Source of the DNA: Candidatus Poribacteria bacterium | GTDB taxonomy: Bacteria; Poribacteria; WGA-4E; WGA-3G | Direction: 5' to 3' | Assembly: GCA_026706025.1 (NCBI GenBank) | Contig: JAPOZO010000056.1 | Span: 186,001-250,000, forward strand | Length of the DNA: 64,000 nt | Shown here: positions 1 to 6,678 of the stretch, in pieces | Layout: each line of letters begins with the position of its first letter | Position numbering within the stretch: position 1 is the stretch's first letter | Made by a program: the position numbers and the translations under genes | Notes under the pieces: generated by a model | Database searches by the model: none | Told to the model about the DNA's origin: nothing | Seen by the model: only the letters and a program-made list of their open reading frames with translations

Positions 1-151
1 CGAGATCAACCGCCATCTCTTGTACGGCGAGGACATGCTGAAGCCGTTTCGCGCTCAATTTATCTGAAAGATACTGTTGAATTTCAATCGACTTCGGGTG
101 TGCCCGGAGTTCTGAAAGTGTGGTGTCTATTTGATCGTATACGTAGTCCAA
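1..151 (-). CDS. yqeK: YqeK-type HD-domain hydrolase, N-terminal fragment
   Basis: This is the first 50 codons of a gene running off the left edge. The translation has the N-terminal helix and the 'LSAKRLQHVLAVQEMAVDL' segment typical of the YqeK HD family (symmetrical diadenosine-tetraphosphate hydrolases; the 'RLxHVLxVxExAxxLA' pattern carries the first metal-ligand His). The frame opens immediately after an in-frame stop that is also the stop of the upstream gene, so the start must be the TTG at 149-151 or something further in. The TTG abuts the TAA of the preceding gene, and the run GAGAGAGAG just before it could serve as ribosome binding site. yqeK next to nadD is a common arrangement. 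The catalytic HD residues lie outside the window, so the assignment rests on the N-terminus and context. Confidence 0.7.
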   Translation of the reverse strand, partial: MDYVYDQIDTTLSELRAHPKSIEIQQYLSDKLSAKRLQHVLAVQEMAVDL

Positions 152-454
152 TTACTCTCTCTCATCGTCAATGTGAATCCCTAATTCGGCTAATTCAGCA
201 AGCAGTTCTCGTTCAGTCTCAGACAAAATCGTGTCCGGCAACGGGGTACGAATCGCGTATTCCTCATTAATCCATTTTGAGAGATCCGCGGCTTTGCACC
301 GTGCACTACAGAATGGGAAATTTTTGGGTAAAGGGGTCCCGACTTCCCATACAAAGTCGTAAGCTGTTCCGCACATACTGCATGTGTGTTCCACGTTTTT
401 AAGGTCCTTATATTCAAAAGAGTGCTTTTCACACAACGCGAAAGCATTGCACAA
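152..454 (-). CDS. yacG: YacG-like zinc-finger protein (DNA gyrase inhibitor family)
   Basis: The 100-residue protein contains the YacG/DUF329 signature: a CxxC knuckle ('CSMCG'), then after about 18 residues 'PFCSARCKAADLSKWINEEY'. The four cysteines would bind one zinc and the 'RCKxxDLxxW' helix is the most conserved part of the family. In E. coli YacG binds GyrB and inhibits gyrase; whether that holds here is inference. The open frame begins at a TTG at 454, giving about 25 residues before the first knuckle Cys, longer than the usual YacG N-terminus, so a downstream start is possible. The C-terminal 30 residues are acidic. It lies between a coiled-coil membrane protein and yqeK, with its stop touching the yqeK start codon, so the two are probably co-translated. 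Confidence 0.7.
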   Translation of the reverse strand: MCNAFALCEKHSFEYKDLKNVEHTCSMCGTAYDFVWEVGTPLPKNFPFCSARCKAADLSKWINEEYAIRTPLPDTILSETERELLAELAELGIHIDDERE

Positions 455-472
455 CCTGTTAAGAATGTTTCC

Positions 473-871
473 TCAGGAACTGACAATGTGGCGTTGCTTC
501 AGGGTTTCTATTTCTGCTTTGAGCGTCTCAATTTCTTCCCGTTGTAGATTGTCTCGGATACTGCGCCTGTGTGCCAATATGCCCGACACAGTTGCGCCTA
601 TCGCAAGAATCGCCAAAGGTAAACCGATGCAGGCAATGATGATGTTATTTTGTCTGTCAAAATTCTTTTCAATCCTGTCAAAACTCTTTTCAACCCTGTC
701 AAAACTCTTTTCAACCCTGTCAAAACCGTCAGTGACATTCTCTTTTAGATTCTTGAGGTCGGTTTTCATCACAAGGACATCTGCTTTGAGTGTGTCATCC
801 CCTTCCGATTGCGCATATAAAGGCAACGTGATTGCACAAAGAAGTAGCAAGCAAAGTAGAATCGTTTTCAT
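473..871 (-). CDS. small exported coiled-coil protein with one membrane helix
   Basis: 132 residues from the ATG at 871, chosen because a clean signal peptide follows it ('MKTILLCLLLLCAITLPLYAQ'). Then come an acidic stretch, a heptad block 'FDRVEKSFDRVEKSFDRIEKNFDRQ' encoded by 21-bp tandem repeats (about 655-730), one hydrophobic helix ('IIIACIGLPLAILAIGATVSGILA'), and a charged C-terminal coil ending in 'EEIETLKAEIETLKQRHIVSS'. No enzymatic motif is visible. The gene at 58942-59361 encodes a protein of the same plan (signal peptide, tandem coiled-coil repeats, one helix, 'EEIEVLKQQRIVNP' end), so this is a small paralogous family. Function unknown; a periplasmic-facing membrane spacer or oligomeric scaffold would fit. 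Confidence 0.7.
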   Translation of the reverse strand: MKTILLCLLLLCAITLPLYAQSEGDDTLKADVLVMKTDLKNLKENVTDGFDRVEKSFDRVEKSFDRIEKNFDRQNNIIIACIGLPLAILAIGATVSGILAHRRSIRDNLQREEIETLKAEIETLKQRHIVSS

Positions 872-917
872 GATGTAGATCCTTATTTTCTGATGAATTT
901 TAAACGGATATTTCCTG

Positions 918-1517
918 TTATTGATACAACCGATACCGCTGAATATAAGATTCGACTGTTTCTGGTACGAGATACCGGATTGAAAGCCCTTTCCAAATCC
1001 GTTCACGAATGGCGGTAGCAGATATATCCACACCCGTGATTGGAAAGGTCGTAACCCGCTTGCGAACCTCCAATGGCACCCGGTTTAGGTCGTAATTCGG
1101 GCGTGTCGTTGCAATCATAATACACCGTGCCAAAACCTTGTCAAAATCTCTCCAGACTTTATACTCAATGAGCGAATCTGCACCGATGATCCATGCGAGT
1201 TCGGTCGTCTCTCCGTAAAGTTTTTGTAGAGCCTTTAGCGTTTCAACGGTATATGACGGACCGGCGCGCTCCAGTTCTATCCGTGACACTTCAAAATGCG
1301 GATTCTCAACAATCGCTAAAAGTGCCATCTGATACCGGTGTTCGGGTTCAATAATATCGGTATCTGCGACCTTATGCGGGGGTCTCGCAGAAGGGATAAA
1401 TAAGATCTTATCGTAGCCCAATCCGACCCGGACCTGTTCAGCACTCAGCAGATGCGCGTAGTGAATCGGGTTGAATGTTCCGCCCATCACAGCAATTCTT
1501 TGGGTTGTCTTCAGCAT
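918..1517 (-). CDS. nadD: nicotinate-nucleotide adenylyltransferase
   Basis: NadD transfers AMP from ATP to nicotinate mononucleotide in NAD synthesis. The protein shows the nucleotidyltransferase signature 'GGTFNPIHYAHLL' near the N-terminus and the ATP-binding 'DISATAIRERI' near the C-terminus. Length about 199 residues fits the family. The frame extends upstream to an ATG at 1568, where AAGGAG lies only one base before the codon; the ATG at 1517 places the conserved 'RIAVMGGTFNP' strand at the usual distance from the start, so I prefer it. It is the first gene of a minus-strand run that continues through the coiled-coil protein and yacG to yqeK. Confidence 0.92.
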   Translation of the reverse strand: MLKTTQRIAVMGGTFNPIHYAHLLSAEQVRVGLGYDKILFIPSARPPHKVADTDIIEPEHRYQMALLAIVENPHFEVSRIELERAGPSYTVETLKALQKLYGETTELAWIIGADSLIEYKVWRDFDKVLARCIMIATTRPNYDLNRVPLEVRKRVTTFPITGVDISATAIRERIWKGLSIRYLVPETVESYIQRYRLYQ

Positions 1518-1624
1518 CAGAATGTCCAGCAGATATGAACTCAATAAGTCAATCTCACACTTCTCCATGCTCCTTAAAGTATACGGCTTTACACGAGAAA
1601 AGTCAATGGGAAAATCGGGACATG

Positions 1625-2392
1625 CTAACCGCCATGTACGCGAGCCTTGTAATCATCATAAGCCCGTTCAATCTGTTTTGCGGATTCTTCGGGACCGATG
1701 AAATGTGCACCGGTCAACACAACAGGCGGTTTCCCGCGTTCCGTCAGCAATTCAGCGACTCGACATTTAATCGCATTGACAATCGAGAGTGTGCCAATGC
1801 TGGACGTGGGTCCGACCGGATACGCCAGATTCGGGATGTCAACAACGGCATCGCCCGGCGGATTGCAGTTGTCGATCGTTAGGTCCGCGATTTCAAAAAG
1901 CCGTTTACCAGAGGCGTGCTTTGAGGTAGATGAACGACTGTGTGCGATGGAACTCACCGCTATGACAGGTAGATTCCGCGCCTTCGCTCCCATCGCTATT
2001 TCAATCGGAAGGATATTCGTGCCTGAATTGGAAAACACCATCATGGCGTCGTGAGGACCGAAGGTGAAGTTGCGTAAGATCACTTCCGCATATCCTGAGA
2101 TGTTTTCCAAAAAGAGTGCCTGTCGCTGACCGTTGCAACCGACGACTTGGTTGTGATACGTAACGGCTAATTCCACGATTGGGAAAAAACCCGGGAAGCT
2201 TCCGTAACGCGGGAACATCTCCTCGACTGCCATGCGCGAATGTCCCGATCCGAATAGGTAGACGAGACCGTCTTCTGCTATTGTTTCAGCACACATATCG
2301 GAGGCTTGTGCAATCGCGTCGGTTTGCGTCGCTTCAATCTGTTTCAAAATGTCTTGTGCAGTGTGTAAATAACTGAGATGGGAAGTACTCAT
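1625..2392 (-). CDS. SIS-domain sugar-phosphate-binding protein (UPF0309-like)
   Basis: A 255-residue SIS (sugar isomerase) domain protein. Visible features are 'YLFGSGHSRMAVEEMFPRYGSFPGF' near residue 45, a phosphosugar-binding loop 'MMVFSNSGTNILPIEIAMGAK' near residue 120, and a second Ser/Thr-rich loop 'ISSIAHS/SSTSKHASGKRL'-like segment around residues 145-165. The arrangement matches the UPF0309 group of stand-alone SIS proteins that bind phosphorylated amino sugars. No second SIS domain or glutaminase domain is attached, so it is not GlmS. It lies about 100 bp upstream of nadD on the same strand and is probably transcribed separately. Confidence 0.75.
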   Translation of the reverse strand: MSTSHLSYLHTAQDILKQIEATQTDAIAQASDMCAETIAEDGLVYLFGSGHSRMAVEEMFPRYGSFPGFFPIVELAVTYHNQVVGCNGQRQALFLENISGYAEVILRNFTFGPHDAMMVFSNSGTNILPIEIAMGAKARNLPVIAVSSIAHSRSSTSKHASGKRLFEIADLTIDNCNPPGDAVVDIPNLAYPVGPTSSIGTLSIVNAIKCRVAELLTERGKPPVVLTGAHFIGPEESAKQIERAYDDYKARVHGG

Positions 2393-2421
2393 AATATTGT
2401 TGTTTGCTGAACCTCAATCGT

Positions 2422-2934
2422 TTAATTTTTGAATTTATTAAAGTGTAATGCGTGTGTCCATATTGCTAAAATGCCGGCATCTATTCTATCACAATTCTGA
2501 CATATCCACAATGTTTTTCTGCAGGGCCTCAGGACGATTTGGTTTTCGGTTTTTTCGTCTACTTTTTTCAGTTGCTTGTGATGGGTTCTCTTATCATGGG
2601 CATCATAGCCATCAGAGAAATCACAGTTCAGAACGCAACAAGGGCAGGCGTGTGTCCATTTTGAGGATAAAGGTTTCCGTTGGCAGTGGCAAGAACGAGG
2701 GAGTGGGGCTTGCGCATTTGCCGATGCCGTCGCCGATGCTGTCACCTGCCAAGAACCCTCCGACTCACTACGGGACGCATCCTTCGTCGTATACGTGTTA
2801 AAAAGGTCTTCATCCGTACCAGCATACGTATAGGAATGATCCGGATTCGACTCAAACCACTTGTGTAACACCTCCGCCTCTGAAAACGATGCCAGTAGCA
2901 GTGTCAATAAAATAGAAACAAAACGGATTTTCAT
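2422..2934 (-). CDS. exported Cys-rich protein of unknown function
   Basis: 170 residues with a signal peptide ('MKIRFVSILLTLLLASFSEAE'). The mature part is rich in cysteines grouped as CxC, CPCC-x3-C and C-x5-C-x2-C. The blocks 'WTHACPCCVLNCD' and 'LWICQNCDRIDAG' resemble each other, suggesting two degenerate metal-binding or disulfide units. The start ATG at 2934 follows the stop of the upstream gene by three bases, so the two are almost certainly co-translated. I do not recognise the family; the Cys spacing could support zinc ribbons but the Sec-type export signal argues for disulfides or an exported metal binder. Confidence 0.6.
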   Translation of the reverse strand: MKIRFVSILLTLLLASFSEAEVLHKWFESNPDHSYTYAGTDEDLFNTYTTKDASRSESEGSWQVTASATASANAQAPLPRSCHCQRKPLSSKWTHACPCCVLNCDFSDGYDAHDKRTHHKQLKKVDEKTENQIVLRPCRKTLWICQNCDRIDAGILAIWTHALHFNKFKN

Positions 2935-2937
2935 CTG

Positions 2938-3939
2938 CTATTTCCCTCCCTGTCTATACGGAATAATGCTGTAATCTATGCCGAGTGCCTCTAACTCTGC
3001 GTCTGAGGTCTCGTTGAGGTTGATTTCCACCAGTGGCGCATTCGGAGGCCCCGAATGCTGACTCGTCGAGGTGAAGGTCTGATCTCCATCGGTATATGTG
3101 AACTTATAGCGGTGGTTCGACCGCTCGTAGAATATCCGCCCATCAAGAAGCTCTACAGCGTTCCAACCGGGCTTATCGAAACCTAACTCCATACGCCACG
3201 CATTTTCGTACCTTCTGCTGTCAGTGTGCCTGAGCTCTGTAACTTCAGGATAATCAAGGGCATTTTGAATCAACCAATCGATTCTGTTCGCACCTTCACC
3301 GAGTTCAGGGGCTGCCGCAAATTCGGCAAAACTCCCCGGCGGAGCCCTCTCAGGGTCTAATGGCGGGATGTCGGCATTTGCCTGATAAAACAGTTCAGCT
3401 TCAATAAAACGGGGCCAGACTTCATGGATCGGACGCTTCGGGTTATACTTCCCTTCGACTTCGCGATAAATTTGTCTCATTTTCTGGTCAACCTCACTAT
3501 ACTCGCCACTTGCCCAAACGTAAACGCCGATCCATTTCTCTGGGCATTTGAGGTGTTCGGGAACGCCATCAGCAAAAAACGGGTTAGAGGAGGTCTGTCC
3601 GCTCGGGTAAGCATGCACATAGCCAACGGGGCGGTGATAGACACCATTTGACCAATAGCCACCGCCGACGGTTTGCGTTTGAACGCTCTGCTGGGGCGGT
3701 GTTGCCTCACCAGAGACCTCGTGTATCTCATTTTCATGGGGTGTCGAGTGCCATTCATCGCCGTGCCAGTGTCCGCTCTCGGCAGACTCACCCGGCGGGG
3801 GCGGTTTCTCTAACGGTTCGACAGGTGTGTAAATCTTTATAGGTTCTTTCGGGGGTCGGGTCTGGAGATAGTAGACACTGACACCGGTAATCAGCACAAG
3901 AAACACTGTCAGCGGGATCCAGTATTTTCGTAAAAACAT
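2938..3939 (-). CDS. membrane-anchored protein with Pro/His-rich linker, unknown function
   Basis: 333 residues from the ATG at 3939, which has GGAG eleven bases upstream. Residues 1-30 form an N-terminal anchor ('WIPLTVFLVLITGVSVYYLQ'), followed by a Pro/Glu-rich stretch and a segment with repeated 'GHWHGDEWH' and 'GYWSNGVYHRP' motifs, common in exported Poribacteria-like proteins. The C-terminal 200 residues are soluble, contain 'KMRQIYREVEGKYNPKRP', and end with an acidic strand region. No enzymatic motif is evident. It sits between a small broken or recoded exported ORF and the Cys-rich gene at 2422, all reading leftwards from a likely promoter near 4290. Confidence 0.65.
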   Translation of the reverse strand: MFLRKYWIPLTVFLVLITGVSVYYLQTRPPKEPIKIYTPVEPLEKPPPPGESAESGHWHGDEWHSTPHENEIHEVSGEATPPQQSVQTQTVGGGYWSNGVYHRPVGYVHAYPSGQTSSNPFFADGVPEHLKCPEKWIGVYVWASGEYSEVDQKMRQIYREVEGKYNPKRPIHEVWPRFIEAELFYQANADIPPLDPERAPPGSFAEFAAAPELGEGANRIDWLIQNALDYPEVTELRHTDSRRYENAWRMELGFDKPGWNAVELLDGRIFYERSNHRYKFTYTDGDQTFTSTSQHSGPPNAPLVEINLNETSDAELEALGIDYSIIPYRQGGK

Positions 3940-3973
3940 GGTCTTACTCCTTTCGGTTGTTTCTAAGTCCGTG

Positions 3974-4162
3974 TTATCTCGTCCCCGCATTGGGACAGAT
4001 GGATTCACACGGCGGGAGGATCGGTTTGGGTTGACAGATTTCGGGACTTTGACGACACGGCATCTGCGTCGCGTTTTTCGCGCCCACAGCATAACCAAGC
4101 ATCGCCAAAAGAAAGAATAGAACGATGGACAACTATCTCCAGAGGTATTTGTATTTTCGCAT
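3974..4162 (-). pseudogene. small secreted Cys-rich ORF interrupted by an in-frame TAG
   Basis: Reading leftwards from an ATG at 4160-4162 with AAGGAG about ten bases upstream, the frame gives nine basic residues (MRKYKYLWR), a TAG at 4133-4135, then in the same frame a strongly hydrophobic stretch 'LSIVLFFLLAMLGYAVGA' and a mature part with five Cys ('MPCRQSPEICQPK', 'PPCESICPNAG'), ending at TAA 3974-3976. With the TAG read through, the whole is a textbook signal peptide plus a 35-residue Cys-rich peptide. Alternatives are a nonsense mutation or initiation at the TTG directly after the TAG (GGAG four bases before it). TAG is used as an ordinary stop elsewhere in the window (2938, 47264), so reassignment is unlikely. 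Confidence 0.45.
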
Positions 4163-4273
4163 CGGTGAAAACTCCTTAGAGAACCTTTTGCGTCTAACGA
4201 AGTCCTTAACTTTCCACTAAAAGGCGTGCATTGATACGTGTTACAGGTTGGTTTATAGCCCCTCTTACACTAT

Positions 4274-4301
4274 ATTATAGAAACGAAATCGGAAAAGTTA
4301 A
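4274..4301 (-). promoter_or_regulatory. candidate sigma-70 promoter for the 4162-2422 genes
   Basis: On the minus strand TTAACT (4296-4301) and TATAAT (4274-4279) are separated by 16 bases, about 110 bases upstream of the first leftward start codon. The stretch 4163-4523 between the divergent genes is AT-rich and otherwise shows nothing coding. Confidence 0.45.
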
Positions 4302-4520
4302 GGGTAAAAGTCATATTTTTTCCGAATTTTACGAAAAATATGTGCTGTGATCGTCCAATGAGCGGTTCTGGCGAATTAACGAACGATTGCCATCTTTATA
4401 CCGCTCTCATGTTTAATATGGGATGGAATTGCTCAAGTGTCAACTGTTTTATTTTTCGCCTTTTCGCATCTTGGCGAGTGCGGTTTTCTCTTTTTCTTGT
4501 GGATTTTAAAGTTAGAAGTC

Positions 4521-4529
4521 TGCTATAAT
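4521..4529 (+). promoter_or_regulatory. extended -10 promoter for the aldo/keto reductase operon
   Basis: TGCTATAAT is an extended -10 element about 80 bases upstream of the aldo/keto reductase start at 4610. No good -35 box lies at 16-18 bases, which is tolerated with an extended -10. An AAAAAAGGA ribosome binding site lies before the ATG. Confidence 0.4.
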
Positions 4530-4609
4530 TTTTATGTATTTTGCAGAGGATTCAATAAATTCCAAAGGGCATGACTCGTATGCCTCTCTAAAAAAGGACA
4601 CTGTTTTTA

Positions 4610-5560
4610 ATGAAACACATAAAGATTCCCGGAGTTAGCAAAGACATCTCACACCTGATTCTGGGCAGCATGATGTTCTCCCCTACCAGGTTTGACTATA
4701 GTACTGAAATGCTCGACGCATTTTTTGAAGCGGGTGGAAATGCCCTCGACACAGCACACGGTTATGGCGGTGGCGATAGCGAGATGCTCATCGGTCTCTG
4801 GATGCGGCAACGTGGGAACCGAGACGATGTTTTTCTTATTGATAAAGGTGGACACCCACAAGGTAGAGTGCCACGCCCGCGTCTCTCGCCTGAAGAACTC
4901 AAAGCTGATCTTGATGAAAGCATTACACGCCTCCGGACCGATTATATCGATCTTTACATGCTCCATCGGGATGATCCCGTAATTCCGGTGCGTACAATTA
5001 TTGATTATCTGAACGAAGAGATCGGGGCTGGACGCATCCGAGCCATTGCTGCCTCTAACTGGCAACCGGAGCGTATTACTGAAGCTAACACCTATGCCGA
5101 GGAAAATGGACTTGCGGGTTTCGTCTCCTGTAGCAACAATATCAGTCTCGCTGTGCCGATGGAACCGATGTGGGGTGGGTGCGTCTGCGTTGATGATGCC
5201 GCACGCGCATGGCATCAGGAGAGCCAATTTCCGTTGATGCCGTGGTCTTCGCAAGCGCGAGGTTTCTTTAGCGGTGCTTTTACACCAGAGAATCGGGATA
5301 ACGGAGATATGGTGCGCGTCTATTACAATGACGAAAACTTTGAAAGACTTACACGCGCAAAGAAATTAGGCGAAAAATACGGCTATTCCCCAATTCAAGT
5401 CTCCCTCGCATACTGCTTGAATATTTCTTTTCCAGTTTTCCCGATTGTTGGACCCGCGACTTTAGATGAAATGGACTCCTCACTCGGTGCAATGGGGCTT
5501 GAACTCTCTGATGCTGAAATGCAATGGCTCAACTTAGAAACGGATAGCGATCCCCTATGA
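4610..5560 (+). CDS. aldo/keto reductase
   Basis: A 316-residue cytosolic TIM-barrel NAD(P)H-dependent oxidoreductase. The tetrad pattern is readable: Asp and Tyr in 'ALDTAHGYGGGDSE', Lys in 'LIDKGGHP', and His in 'DLYMLHRDD', followed by 'RIRAIAASNW' and, near the C-terminus, 'VFPIVGPATLDEMDSSLGAM' that binds the cofactor phosphate region. Length is typical for the bacterial YdhF/IolS-like groups. The stop TGA overlaps the ATG of the next gene (ATGA at 5557-5560), which implies translational coupling with the unusual outer-membrane gene downstream. Substrate unknown. Confidence 0.88.
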   Translation: MKHIKIPGVSKDISHLILGSMMFSPTRFDYSTEMLDAFFEAGGNALDTAHGYGGGDSEMLIGLWMRQRGNRDDVFLIDKGGHPQGRVPRPRLSPEELKADLDESITRLRTDYIDLYMLHRDDPVIPVRTIIDYLNEEIGAGRIRAIAASNWQPERITEANTYAEENGLAGFVSCSNNISLAVPMEPMWGGCVCVDDAARAWHQESQFPLMPWSSQARGFFSGAFTPENRDNGDMVRVYYNDENFERLTRAKKLGEKYGYSPIQVSLAYCLNISFPVFPIVGPATLDEMDSSLGAMGLELSDAEMQWLNLETDSDPL

Positions 5561-6636
5561 TGATTCGAATTTTTTGTCTCCTACTCTGCCTTCAATTCAT
5601 CCTTTTCCCCTTCGGCTTTGCCCAAGAGAGTTGAGGTGCCTGAAGCAATCCCGCGATTCCACGTGGCGGGATCGGTGAAGTCAGTTTGGCTTCAGGAGAG
5701 ATGAAGAGATTCCAGGGCTCCTTCAGTATGATGCGGTGGTTTGACGCACAGGGCGGACACCTCGAAACAAAAGGGATTTCCGCAGATGGAAAAGTGATAG
5801 AGGTCCCGCTGCACCGACACCATGTTAAATTGAACATTTTTCGCGTTGACATCGGGTTGAAATATCGCCTCAATTCCGAGTGGATGCTGGAAACAAATAT
5901 ACCGTACGAGACCAAAATTCAAGAGGCAATCATTGAAGAAATTGACCCTGTCACGGAGGCACAACGAAAAGCAATTGCGCACAATCAGGACAATCATCAC
6001 CGCAATGAAACTTACACGGGACCTATGGACACGGACATCTTCTTAGGGTATCAGAGGCAAGGCGTGTTCGTGGATCACGATTTCCTTGTGGGGCGTATCG
6101 GAACGACGATTCCTCTTGGGAAAACTGAAGAGGATCCGTGGAAGTTAGGGGATGCAGGACTTAAGCATCTCCATATCCAGTTTGGGACTGGTACCTTTAA
6201 TCCGATCGCTGATCTGCATTACGGTTTGCCCCTCTATAAAGGTTTGCGAGCGAACGTCAGTCTCCGCGGAAAGTTACCCTTCTATGAAAATAGCAAGGCT
6301 TATCGTGGTTCCAGAGAGGTTACTTACACAGGGGGTCTGGATTATAGTTTCAGCGATTGGCTTTCGTTCCAAGCTGGCTATCTCGGCTTTTATCAGTCCT
6401 TCGCCTATTGGGCAGGCGAACAGGACATCAATTCCGGGCTCCGGTTCAGTATGGCATGTTTCGGAGCATCCGTTATAACGCCTTATAATGTGCCGTTGTC
6501 TCTGACGGTGATGTTGCCCTTACATCAGGAGACGCTTTATGACGACACGGCTGCTTTGCTTGATGATAGATACGAGGAGCGCGACGCTTTTGAATTCGGT
6601 CCTCTGGTGTCCTTGACAGTTCTATATGCGTTTTAG
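5557..6636 (+). CDS. exported outer-membrane barrel-like protein with two in-frame TGA codons (candidate UxxU selenoprotein)
   Basis: The ATG at 5557 overlaps the upstream stop and opens a clear signal peptide ('MMIRIFCLLLCLQFILFPFGFAQ'). In the same frame come Ser25, TGA (5632-5634), Gly, Ala, TGA (5641-5643), then 'SNPAIPRGGIGEVSLASGEM' and an uninterrupted frame to 6636. If both TGAs are read the product has 359 residues with U26-G-A-U29 right after the signal peptide. The rest has alternating short amphipathic strands ('NIFRVDIGLKYRLNSEWMLETNIPY', 'DYSFSDWLSFQAGYLGFY') like a beta-barrel. The genome encodes at least two other Sec proteins (selD, formate dehydrogenase), and a 7-bp hairpin sits just downstream. 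If TGA is not recoded, the fallback is initiation at TTG 5686, which would lack an export signal. Confidence 0.6.
5648..5672 (+). promoter_or_regulatory. candidate bacterial SECIS hairpin
   Basis: ATCCCGC (5648-5654) pairs perfectly with GCGGGAT (5666-5672) around an 11-base loop that begins with G. It starts four bases after the second in-frame TGA; its loop is about 20 bases after the first TGA. Bacterial SECIS elements are hairpins close downstream of the UGA with a G in the first two loop positions, so this fits in form. Not tested by a SECIS model. Confidence 0.45.
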
Positions 6637-6678
6637 AATATCGTTTTGCCTCGAAAAAAGGCGTATTCCTACAAGAAA

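Noticed and set aside
4133-4135. Pyrrolysine at TAG
   Set aside because: TAG ends ordinary genes here (2938, 47264), and no pyl gene is seen; mutation or TTG re-initiation is simpler.
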